From: Yoonia sp. SS1-5
GTDB lineage: Bacteria; Pseudomonadota; Alphaproteobacteria; Rhodobacterales; Rhodobacteraceae
Assembly (NCBI RefSeq): GCF_038443705.2
Contig: NZ_CP151767.2
Coordinates: 2,409,501-2,473,500, forward strand
Reading direction: 5' to 3'
DNA: 64,000 bases
This document shows positions 9,913-17,678 of this stretch, piece by piece. The notes under the pieces were generated by a model. The model was not told where the DNA came from and ran no database searches. It saw only the letters and a program-made list of their open reading frames with translations. The position numbers and the translations under genes are program-made. The stretch's first letter is position 1; each line of letters starts with the position of its first letter.

Positions 9913-11256
9913 ATGCATGTACTGACAAGAACCGTTTGGGCGAGCATCCTGCTGGTGGCGTCAACAATCGGGCTGGCTGCCCAAGATGATGCGGAGGATC
10001 CGATCACAACCGCCTTGTCGGCGGGCGATCCGGGCAGGGCATTGGCGCTTGCCGATCAACGGCTGGCCGATGATCCCGATGATTTCGAGGCGTTGTTTCT
10101 AAAGTCCTTGGCGCTTTCCGATTTGAACCAGCCCGACGCGGCCGCGCAGGCCGCAATGCGGGCCTATGCCGCAGCGCGCAACGATGCGGAACAGTTTCAG
10201 GCAGCACGGCTTGTGGGCGGCGCCCTCTTCAGCGCAGAAGCGTATGGGCGCGCAGGCTGGTGGCTGCGCAGGGCGGCCAATCATACCCAGACGGAGGATG
10301 AACAAACCACCTTGCGCGCAGAATTTGGCCGGGTTCAGGCGGCAAATCCATTTTCCGCGCAACTTAGCTTTTCCCTAGCTCCGTCAAGCAACATCAATGG
10401 CGGCGCGGCGGATGCCTCTTTCATTCTGGGAGACTTCGAACTGCTTTTGCCCCCCGACCGCCTGGCATTGTCCGGGATTGAGTATGCCGGCGATGCGCAG
10501 CTTTCCTATCGGATCAGCCAGGGCGCGCGCTACCAGACCAGCATTGAGGCATACGCCTACGGACGGACCTACAGCCTGTCCGCCGACGCGCGCGAACAGG
10601 TGCCTGATCTGTCAGGCAGCGACTTTTCCCTCGGGCTGGCCGAGGTTGCGCTAAGCCATCGACAGTTCCTGTTCGCGGGGGCCGGGCCAACCAGCATTTC
10701 TGTCCATGAGGGCAAGGTGCGCTATGCAGGGGCGCCGCTATGGGATTACCGCAAGATATCGCTTGGTCAAACGCTGCTTGTCGGGACATCGGGGCAATTC
10801 AATCTGCTTGTGTCCGCGCAGGATCAGACCGCGCGGGACGGGCTGCAATCGGACACAATCGTCTATGACACAGCGCTTAGCTACGGGCATACATTCGGCA
10901 ACCGGGATTATATCGAAGCATCCCTGTCACGCCGACTAAACGCGGCAGAAGAAGAAGACGACACGTTCACGGATTATCGATTCAATCTGTATTACAGCCC
11001 TGCCGAACCGGTACTTGGTACCAAATGGACCTTTTCAGCGGGGCTTGGTCATGTGAATTACGACTCGTTTGACATTTCGTTCGATGGCCGGCGGGATGAT
11101 ATTGTAACCGTCGGCGGCACAGCCACTTTCGAAAACCTGTCCTATTTCGGTTTCTCACCCAGCATCAGCGTTTCCGCAACGCAAACCACATCCAACGTGT
11201 CGCAGTTTTCGACAACCCAGGTGCAGGGACGGTTCGGGATCCAATCCAGCTTCTAA
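9913..11256 (+). CDS. Slam-like outer-membrane protein (TPR + beta-barrel, DUF560 type)
   Basis: The 447-residue protein has a Sec signal peptide (to about residue 23), then about 120 residues of helical TPR-like repeats rich in Ala and Asp (ALALADQRLADDPDDFEAL). The remaining 290 residues are a beta-barrel with alternating aromatic strands ending in the terminal FGIQSSF. The joint carries SLAPSSNINGG, resembling the conserved PDSNIN-type turn of surface lipoprotein assembly modulators. Slam proteins translocate surface lipoproteins; a TbpB-like candidate client is at 941-1567. The two genes are not adjacent, so the partnership is inference. Confidence 0.7.
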   Translation: MHVLTRTVWASILLVASTIGLAAQDDAEDPITTALSAGDPGRALALADQRLADDPDDFEALFLKSLALSDLNQPDAAAQAAMRAYAAARNDAEQFQAARLVGGALFSAEAYGRAGWWLRRAANHTQTEDEQTTLRAEFGRVQAANPFSAQLSFSLAPSSNINGGAADASFILGDFELLLPPDRLALSGIEYAGDAQLSYRISQGARYQTSIEAYAYGRTYSLSADAREQVPDLSGSDFSLGLAEVALSHRQFLFAGAGPTSISVHEGKVRYAGAPLWDYRKISLGQTLLVGTSGQFNLLVSAQDQTARDGLQSDTIVYDTALSYGHTFGNRDYIEASLSRRLNAAEEEDDTFTDYRFNLYYSPAEPVLGTKWTFSAGLGHVNYDSFDISFDGRRDDIVTVGGTATFENLSYFGFSPSISVSATQTTSNVSQFSTTQVQGRFGIQSSF

Positions 11257-11295
11257 CGCGCTTGCGATGTGCGCAAATGGCGCTAAACACGGCGG

Positions 11296-12405
11296 GTGGA
11301 TCAGGCATTCGAAATATTTCTGACGGGAACGCCGGGGCTTGAAAAAGCACTTCAGGCCGAGGCGCTAGAGCGGGGGTTTACGGGTGCCGCCGTGACCCCG
11401 GGTGGTGTGACCTTCACCGGAACATGGGACGACGTGTGGCGTGCCAATCTGGTGATGCGGGGGGCCACGCGGGTGCTGGCCAGAATTGGCAGCTTCATGG
11501 CCTTCCACTTGGCTCAGCTGGACAAACGCGCGCGCAAATTCCCTTGGAAGGATGTGTTACAGCCCGATATCCCGCTGCGGGTCGAGGTCGCGACCTCACG
11601 AAAATCCAAGATCTATCACGCCGGGGCTGCAACACAGCGGATCGAAACCGCGTTAAAGGCCAATGGATACACGATCGACGCTGATGCACCGGTCGTGATC
11701 AAGGCGCGGATTGATGACAATCGGGTCACGATCAGCCTCGATACATCCGGCGAAAGCCTGCACAAACGGGGTCACAAACAGGCGGTCGGCAAGGCGCCCA
11801 TGCGTGAGACGCTGGCAAGCCTGCTGTTGCGCGAATGCGCGTATCGGGGTGATGAACCGGTCCTGGACCCGATGTGCGGGTCAGGCACGTTTGTCATCGA
11901 AGCGGCCGAGATTGCCATGGGGCTTTATCCGGGCCGGCAGCGCCATTTCGCCTTTGAGCATTTTGCCAATTTCGACGAAAGCCGCTGGAACGCGCTGCGG
12001 CAAACAGGCCCGCACAGGACACCGGCGACGCAGTTTCACGGCAGCGACCGGGACGCCGGCGCAATCCGGATGAGCATTGCGAACGCAGAGCGCGCGGGTG
12101 TCAGCGATCTGACAGCGTTCACCAATCTGGCGGCGAATGACCTGCAACGGCCCGATGGCCCGCCAGGCCTGATCATCTGCAACCCGCCTTACGGCGGACG
12201 GATCGGCAACCAAAAGATGCTGTTTGGCGTCTATGCAGGCCTCGGCGCCCGCCTTATGTCGGCGTTTCAAGGCTGGCGAGTGGGAATGGTCACAAGCGAT
12301 GCTGGGTTGGCCAAGGCGACCGGCCTGCCATTCGGCCCAAAAGGGGCGGCCATCCCGCATGGCGGTCTGAAGGTGTGGTTGTTTCAGACGGGACCGCTGC
12401 CATAG
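11296..12405 (+). CDS. THUMP-domain class I RNA methyltransferase (RlmL N-terminal type)
   Basis: The 369-residue protein starts with GTG at 11296. Residues 1-160 form an N-terminal ferredoxin-like plus THUMP region (EIFLTGTPGLEKALQAEA), followed by a Rossmann methyltransferase with LDPMCGSGTFVIEAA (SAM motif I), FHGSDRDAGAI and the N6/N2-methyltransferase motif NPPYGGRIG. This matches the N-terminal half of RlmL, which makes m2G in 23S rRNA; the RlmK half is absent, as is usual in alphaproteobacteria. The exact target nucleotide is not deducible. The gene lies 40 bases after the Slam-like gene and may be cotranscribed. Confidence 0.88.
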   Translation: MDQAFEIFLTGTPGLEKALQAEALERGFTGAAVTPGGVTFTGTWDDVWRANLVMRGATRVLARIGSFMAFHLAQLDKRARKFPWKDVLQPDIPLRVEVATSRKSKIYHAGAATQRIETALKANGYTIDADAPVVIKARIDDNRVTISLDTSGESLHKRGHKQAVGKAPMRETLASLLLRECAYRGDEPVLDPMCGSGTFVIEAAEIAMGLYPGRQRHFAFEHFANFDESRWNALRQTGPHRTPATQFHGSDRDAGAIRMSIANAERAGVSDLTAFTNLAANDLQRPDGPPGLIICNPPYGGRIGNQKMLFGVYAGLGARLMSAFQGWRVGMVTSDAGLAKATGLPFGPKGAAIPHGGLKVWLFQTGPLP

Positions 12406-12710
12406 GACTTGCTGACGATATTGGCTACTATGGTCACGCTGAATGTCTTCCTGACCAGCCGTACCTTTGAGCCGCTGGTTAATGTGTGACGTCAAACACT
12501 ATTCAATTGGTACCCTTTGTCATCAAGACGGCAACACCATGCCATGTCGCCGGCTTCATGCCATCGCAACCTTTCGCCGAACCAGTCACGCAACCGGGTT
12601 GCGTTAGAAGACAGGGTTAAGCTACTACAAGCCGCCATGATTGCTTTTGAGCACGCCACATATGCCGACGTTAAGGTGGTAGAATAGGTCAGATAGGAAA
12701 CCAGGATTCA
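12406..12710. other. Intergenic region before the Stealth gene
   Basis: About 305 bases with no recognisable gene. Composition shifts to more AT-rich than the upstream methyltransferase and continues so into the Stealth gene. No clear terminator, tRNA or attachment-site repeat is visible. It may mark the left edge of a short acquired segment. Confidence 0.5.
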
Positions 12711-13652
12711 ATGGTTGATGCAGTTATCGCGTGGGTTGATGGTTCAGACCCTGAGCATATTCGGAAGCGGGAAAAGTACAAAAGCACTCAGCATACGCAA
12801 CGTACAGACGCATACGCGGCGACGCGCTTTTCAAATAATGGCGAATTGCGCTACTGTATCAACCTCATTCGAAAAAACGCGCCTTGGATCCGTGAGATTT
12901 TCCTCATAACCGATTCACAGTGCCCAGATTGGCTGGATGCAGCACGACGGACCGAGCTTGGGGTTACAATTGTTGACCACAAAGTCATATTTCGCGGGCA
13001 CGAGGAGGTGCTGCCGACCTTCAACAGCCTCGCCCTGGAAACCGTTTTACATCGGATACCCGGACTGGGCGAAAAGTTCATATACTTTAATGATGACTTC
13101 TTCATCGTTAAGCCGGTTTTGCAGAAAGATTATTTCGATGGATCAATTCCATTGATACGGGGATTCTATTATTCCAATAATAAATTCTTTCGTGAATTGA
13201 ATCGCCTTTTCGGCCCGAAGAAGTTCAAAATGAGAGGCATGGTCGGGACACGCTTCAGGCAGGAGGACGGGGTTCCGCTGCCTCATAAAGTGAAAATATG
13301 CCATACGCCGCATCCAATCATCAAACAGGATTACGCAAATCTGATGGAAGATTGCGACCGGGTCGCACGAAACACGAAATATAGGTTTAGAGACGCGGCG
13401 CAGTTTGGCCCTGTTCCATTTTATGTGAGTACTGCATTCAGTGCTGGAAGAGCAAAAATCGTGCGACGTGACGACCTGTATTTGGATCCGGCGGACCGTG
13501 AAGACATTGATCAATCAGACATCAGGGCCCAGCTAAGTAAGAAACGCATCAGACATATGTGCGTGCAAAGCCTCGAAGAGTTTGCCGATGGGTCGCGGGC
13601 TGGTATCTATGACATCCTAGATGAGCTTGTTGCGAGTGACGTAACCCCCTGA
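12711..13652 (+). CDS. Stealth-family (capsular polysaccharide) hexose-1-phosphate transferase
   Basis: The 313-residue protein carries the Stealth conserved regions in order: CR1 VDAVIAWVDGSDP at the N-terminus; CR2 NGELRYCINLIRKNAPWIR with FLITDSQCPDWL and FIYFNDDFFIVKP; CR3 around CHTPHPIIKQDY; CR4 near the C-terminus. Family members transfer sugar-1-phosphate from a nucleotide sugar to build phosphodiester-linked capsule or glycan. No other capsule gene is adjacent. Base composition is visibly more AT-rich than neighbouring genes, with many AAA, ATA and TTT codons, which points to horizontal acquisition of a single cargo gene. Confidence 0.9.
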   Translation: MVDAVIAWVDGSDPEHIRKREKYKSTQHTQRTDAYAATRFSNNGELRYCINLIRKNAPWIREIFLITDSQCPDWLDAARRTELGVTIVDHKVIFRGHEEVLPTFNSLALETVLHRIPGLGEKFIYFNDDFFIVKPVLQKDYFDGSIPLIRGFYYSNNKFFRELNRLFGPKKFKMRGMVGTRFRQEDGVPLPHKVKICHTPHPIIKQDYANLMEDCDRVARNTKYRFRDAAQFGPVPFYVSTAFSAGRAKIVRRDDLYLDPADREDIDQSDIRAQLSKKRIRHMCVQSLEEFADGSRAGIYDILDELVASDVTP

Positions 13653-13848
13653 AACCACCCAGGCGGCTAAGCTGTCTCGCCGGTCGATAAAGGGACACGA
13701 AAGTCTGGGCGAACCCTATCAGGGGTGCCACGATCCAGCCACGCAGAACGCGTGTCGTGCGTGGTGTTGCGGCAGTTCGCGGACTTGCTGATAACAGCAA
13801 ACGGCTTCGGGCAAGGGGGCCGCATCGGTCCCCCCGCCAATGGCTCGA

Positions 13849-14049
13849 TCACTCGCCGGATGCGGCGTTCACAACTGCGCCGGTTCCCCGCACGACCAGC
13901 TTGCCTGCGCCCACGGTCCCTTTGACGGCGGTCCGGCCCACGAACAACGCGCTATCGACGCTCCGGTCGACGACTTTCTCTGCAGAGCAGGCGGACAGAA
14001 AGACAAGACCGGTCAGGATCATGATTGTGCGCATAACATTCTTTTTCAT
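13849..14049 (-). CDS. Small lipoprotein of unknown function
   Basis: The 66-residue protein has a lipoprotein signal peptide ending FLSACSAE (Cys at about residue 20) and a short mature part rich in Val, Gly and Ala (VVDRSVDSALFVGRTAVKG). It resembles the many small, poorly characterised lipoproteins of Rhodobacteraceae. The second ATG is chosen because AGGAA lies six bases before it; two codons upstream is another ATG directly abutting that site. It is divergent from the LysR gene. Confidence 0.7.
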   Translation of the reverse strand: MKKNVMRTIMILTGLVFLSACSAEKVVDRSVDSALFVGRTAVKGTVGAGKLVVRGTGAVVNAASGE

Positions 14050-14181
14050 TGTCATTTCCTTTCAGTTCAGACGCGCATCGGCGGTGTGCCGTCGCTTGAA
14101 CCGATAGATAGCGACTAGCGATCCACATGAAAAACGAATAAGAAATATATATAAACTGAGTTTCTCATATGGATAACCCCG

Positions 14182-15114
14182 ATGGACATTACATTGCTGA
14201 AAACCTTTCTGGAGGTCGCCGCAACCGGATCGTTTGTGTCAGCGTCAGAACGGCTCTACGTCACCCAATCGGCAGTATCCCTGCGCATTCAGCGGCTGGA
14301 AGATACGCTGGGAAAGCCAATGTTCACCCGGTCCAAGGCAGGTGCAGAACTGACGAATGCGGGTCGCGAATTTGAACGCTACGCGCTGTCGATCATTCGC
14401 GTCTGGGAAGAGGCCCGCCAGCAGGTCGCCATCCCCGAAGGCTTTACGCGATCCCTGACAATCGGGGCGCAATATTCGCTCTGGCCGCGTTTGGGGTTTC
14501 GCTGGATTGACGCCCTGCGACAGGACTTTCCCGATTTGAATATTCGGGCAGAGTTGGGCATGCCCGACCGCCTGACCAGGTTTCTGATCGAAGGGATCAT
14601 GCATGTCGGCCTTCTCTACATGCCCCAGCTGCGGCCGGGCCTGATGGCCGAGCAGATATTGGAGGAAGAACTGGTCATGGTTGCATCCTGGCCCAATCCG
14701 ACGATGGAGATTTCGGATCGCTATGTCTTTATCGACTGGGGGCCCGAATTCGTGGGTGCGCATGCGCTGGCCTTGCCAGAACTGACCAATCCGGGGCTGA
14801 CATTTTCGCTGGGCGCGATGGCGGCCGAATATATCGTGAACCGTCAGGCCGCCGCTTATCTGCCTGCACGCTATGTCAAAAGGTATCTGGATGCCGGGCA
14901 ATTGCATCTGGTGCCGGACGCCCCGCGCTTTCCCTACCCGGTATGGGCGGTCTGGCGCGAAGATCTCGACCCTGCCTTGCGCAATGGTGCGGCGCTGGCC
15001 CTGCAAACCGTCGCGACCGCCGCAGAAGCGGACGGTGACGCCGTCATCGAAAAGCTGCGCGACATCAGCGAAGATGGCGAAGTCGACATCCTCGGGCTTA
15101 CAGAGGATACATAA
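14182..15114 (+). CDS. LysR-family transcriptional regulator
   Basis: The 310-residue protein has an N-terminal winged helix-turn-helix (residues 1-60; GSFVSASERLYVTQSAVSLR, then RLEDTLGKPMFTRS) and a LysR substrate-binding domain of two alpha/beta lobes. Its target is unclear: the flanking genes are a divergent small lipoprotein and a downstream DUF481 barrel gene. The 126-base upstream region contains a very AT-rich block (TAAGAAATATATATAAACT, about 14139-14157), suitable for its promoter. The C-terminus is acidic. Confidence 0.92.
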   Translation: MDITLLKTFLEVAATGSFVSASERLYVTQSAVSLRIQRLEDTLGKPMFTRSKAGAELTNAGREFERYALSIIRVWEEARQQVAIPEGFTRSLTIGAQYSLWPRLGFRWIDALRQDFPDLNIRAELGMPDRLTRFLIEGIMHVGLLYMPQLRPGLMAEQILEEELVMVASWPNPTMEISDRYVFIDWGPEFVGAHALALPELTNPGLTFSLGAMAAEYIVNRQAAAYLPARYVKRYLDAGQLHLVPDAPRFPYPVWAVWREDLDPALRNGAALALQTVATAAEADGDAVIEKLRDISEDGEVDILGLTEDT

Positions 15115-15244
15115 CAATTACTCGCCTCAAGCATGATTATTTTGAATTTCCATTGTTGATACGATTTCCATAAACGTCATCGCAGCAGGAATGCTCCCGT
15201 TCTGAGAACAGGGCGGGTCACCTTCTTTGGGAGAGGAATGACCC

Positions 15245-16090
15245 ATGAAGAATGTCTTTATTATCGCTGCAATCAGCGGCTTTATGGCAACCGGCGCTGC
15301 CGCACAGACAACGACTTTCAACAACCAGGACGCATCTGCAGACGCTGTTGAAGCGCTGGAAGAAGCCATCGAAGATGATCGCGATCGCGACCTTGGTCGT
15401 TTTGGCAATGAAGGCCGCGAAATCGGCTCTTACGGCTCACTTGCGGTCCGGGGTACAAATGTTCAAAGCGGCGACGACTCCACAACCGATATCGGTTTGG
15501 GCCTGCGCTATGGTGCGTTTGACGGCGTGAACGGTTTCGACATCACGGCAAGCCTGTCATATGGCGAAACTGACAGTGAAACCACCAAAGATACATTGCT
15601 GGCCGGCATCGACTACCGCCGCGATCTGACAGCGTCGACTTTTGCCTTCGGCAAGTTGGAAGCCTTCTTTGACAACCTCGCAGAAGCCCCTGCTGATCCG
15701 ACCGAAACTGCGCCAGTCGAACAAGACGTGTTTGTTGGTGCGGGTCTGGGTTACCGGATCTTCAACGACAACATGATGCAATGGTCCGTGCAGGCAGGCC
15801 CTGGCTACCGGTCCGCAAAACTTGCCGGTGGTGATGAAATCGAGGAAGCCGCAGCATCCGTGTCGTCCAACTTCTTCCGCAGCCTGTCGGAAAGCTCTTA
15901 CGTCACAAACGACACAGACGTGATCTATTCGGAAACGCTGACAACCGTGAACAACGAACTGGCGCTGAATGTCGCAATGACACAGACGCTGTCGCTGCGC
16001 ACCAGCTACACATCAGTTTTCGATGTGGATCAGGGACCACAGGAAGGCACAAATACGCTGGGCGTATCTGTGATCTACAACTTCAACTGA
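15245..16090 (+). CDS. DUF481-type outer-membrane beta-barrel protein (YdiY-like)
   Basis: The 281-residue protein begins with a Sec signal peptide (MKNVFIIAAISGFMATGAAA), then an acidic helical stretch (about residues 30-55) and a barrel of amphipathic strands: GSYGSLAVRGTNVQSGDDS, DITASLSYGETDSETTKDTL, AGLGYRIF, ending SVIYNFN with a terminal aromatic-Asn pattern of outer-membrane proteins. This matches the salt-induced DUF481 family. Function is unknown. It is followed by a strong terminator and appears monocistronic. Confidence 0.85.
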   Translation: MKNVFIIAAISGFMATGAAAQTTTFNNQDASADAVEALEEAIEDDRDRDLGRFGNEGREIGSYGSLAVRGTNVQSGDDSTTDIGLGLRYGAFDGVNGFDITASLSYGETDSETTKDTLLAGIDYRRDLTASTFAFGKLEAFFDNLAEAPADPTETAPVEQDVFVGAGLGYRIFNDNMMQWSVQAGPGYRSAKLAGGDEIEEAAASVSSNFFRSLSESSYVTNDTDVIYSETLTTVNNELALNVAMTQTLSLRTSYTSVFDVDQGPQEGTNTLGVSVIYNFN

Positions 16091-16150
16091 TCACGGGTTT
16101 GCATTCCCAAGTGGGCCGCGCCCTCGCAGGTCCTCGTCAGATTGAAGCAA

Positions 16151-16183
16151 GGGGCGGAGAAATCCGCCCCTTCGTTTTTTTTT
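16151..16183 (+). terminator. Rho-independent terminator of the DUF481 gene
   Basis: An 8-bp GC-rich stem GGGGCGGA-gaaa-TCCGCCCC is followed by TTCG and nine T. It lies 60 bases after the stop codon. Confidence 0.93.
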
Positions 16184-16222
16184 GGGAATAGCTTGGCCGG
16201 AGCGGTCCAGTTACGCACAAGG

Positions 16223-17518
16223 TTATGATTGCGGCAGCAGAATATCCACCAGCCCCCGCACCATGATTTCGGCGCTGTCGATCATATCCTGCACGCCGAT
16301 ATATTCGTCAGGTTTATGGGCAAGTTCCAATATCCCCGGGCCGTAAGCGATACAGTTTTTCAGTTTGCCGATCCGGTCGATATGCTTTTGGTCATAGGTC
16401 CCGGGCGAGGCGACAAACTCTGCCGGTTTTCCCAGAACTTTCTCGATCTGGCTGGCGATGACCTGCACCACTGGCGCGGCGCGATCCGTCATGCTTGGCA
16501 GGACCAGATTGATCTCGCGCAGGTCGTAGTCAAACTTGTCCCGCGTCGCCTTCAACCCATCCAGCAAGGCGGTCACCTCGCCACGCACATCGGCGATGTT
16601 TTCCTCGGCCAGAAACCGGCGGTCGATCACGATCCGGCAGCTGTCGGGGACGCAATGGGCGGGCAATCCGGTATAGTCCGCCGGCTGTTCGGGCTGGCCG
16701 CCATGTACCGAATTAATATTCATCGTCGAAGACCGGGCGCCTTCAGGCACGACAGGCATATCCGTCGTCCGGGCAGCCATGGCCGGGTACAGCTTATCCT
16801 CGAACTCTGTCAGCACCGCCCCCATATGCCGCACCGCGCAATCGCCCAGAAAGGGCATGGACCCATGGGCAATTTCGCCAAATGTCTCGATCTCGGCCCA
16901 CCAGCCCCCGCGGTGACCAAGGCAAACCCGATCCTTGTTCAAAGGTTCGGGGATAATCACATGCTGCACGCGCTGGGGGCTGAAATAGCCCTGCTCGGCC
17001 AGATAGGCCACGCCGCCATAGCCACCGGATTCCTCATCCGCTGTACCCGAAATTTCGATCGCCCCTGAATAATCCGGAAATAGCGCAATAAAGGCCTCGG
17101 CGGCGATAATGGACGTGGCAAGCCCGCCCTTCATATCGCAGGCCCCGCGCCCGTAAATCTTGCCGTCCTCAAGGGCGCCGCCAAATGGGTCCTTCGTCCA
17201 GCCATTGCCGACCTCAACCACATCGGTATGGCTGTTGAAATGCACGCAAGGGCCCGGGTGGCACCCCTCACGACGGGCAATGATGTTCCAGCGCGGATAT
17301 GTGTCGCTATCCCCCGGCGTACCAACGGCGCGGATCAATTCGGTCTCAAACCCCGATTGCGTCAATCGTCGGGCCAGATATTCGCAAATCTCGCGATAGC
17401 AATCGCCCGGCGGGTTCAGCGTGGGAATGCGAATAAGGTCCTGCGTCAGCGAAATCAAATCCGCCTCGCGCGATCTGATCAGCGCTGTGATTTGCTCAAA
17501 GGCGGGTTGGTCATCCAT
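16223..17518 (-). CDS. ArgE/DapE-family zinc deacylase (M20 peptidase)
   Basis: The 431-residue protein has the M20 features: FNSHTDVVEVG (first metal His and catalytic Asp), GRGACDMKGG (bridging metal Asp), the catalytic GTADEESGG pair of Glu, and a C-terminal metal His region. The dimerisation domain lies at about residues 200-330. The annotated family covers acetylornithine deacetylase, succinyl-diaminopimelate desuccinylase and several amidohydrolases, so the substrate is uncertain. It is transcribed divergently from the protease/STAND operon, sharing a 160-base promoter region. Confidence 0.85.
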   Translation of the reverse strand: MDDQPAFEQITALIRSREADLISLTQDLIRIPTLNPPGDCYREICEYLARRLTQSGFETELIRAVGTPGDSDTYPRWNIIARREGCHPGPCVHFNSHTDVVEVGNGWTKDPFGGALEDGKIYGRGACDMKGGLATSIIAAEAFIALFPDYSGAIEISGTADEESGGYGGVAYLAEQGYFSPQRVQHVIIPEPLNKDRVCLGHRGGWWAEIETFGEIAHGSMPFLGDCAVRHMGAVLTEFEDKLYPAMAARTTDMPVVPEGARSSTMNINSVHGGQPEQPADYTGLPAHCVPDSCRIVIDRRFLAEENIADVRGEVTALLDGLKATRDKFDYDLREINLVLPSMTDRAAPVVQVIASQIEKVLGKPAEFVASPGTYDQKHIDRIGKLKNCIAYGPGILELAHKPDEYIGVQDMIDSAEIMVRGLVDILLPQS

Positions 17519-17609
17519 AATCGGAGTATTGGCGAGAATGCAGACAGGTTCAACTCACCCCCATCCATGCGGTCAGGATTCTATGACCTTGAGAAAAATC
17601 GTGGTGTCG

Positions 17610-17641
17610 CTAACGTCAAAGGCGGTGTTGACCTAACGTCA
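17610..17641. repeat. Direct repeat CTAACGTCA upstream of the protease/STAND operon
   Basis: The 9-mer CTAACGTCA occurs at 17610-17618 and 17633-17641, 23 bases (about two helical turns) apart. The second copy also forms TGAC-N5-GTCA and overlaps a TTGACC -35-like hexamer (17628-17633). It lies in the divergent promoter region 40-70 bases upstream of the S8-like gene and may bind a regulator; no regulator gene is in the operon. Confidence 0.4.
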
Positions 17642-17678
17642 GTAGGCCTGCGCGCAAGACAGTGAAGGAGTGGGGACA

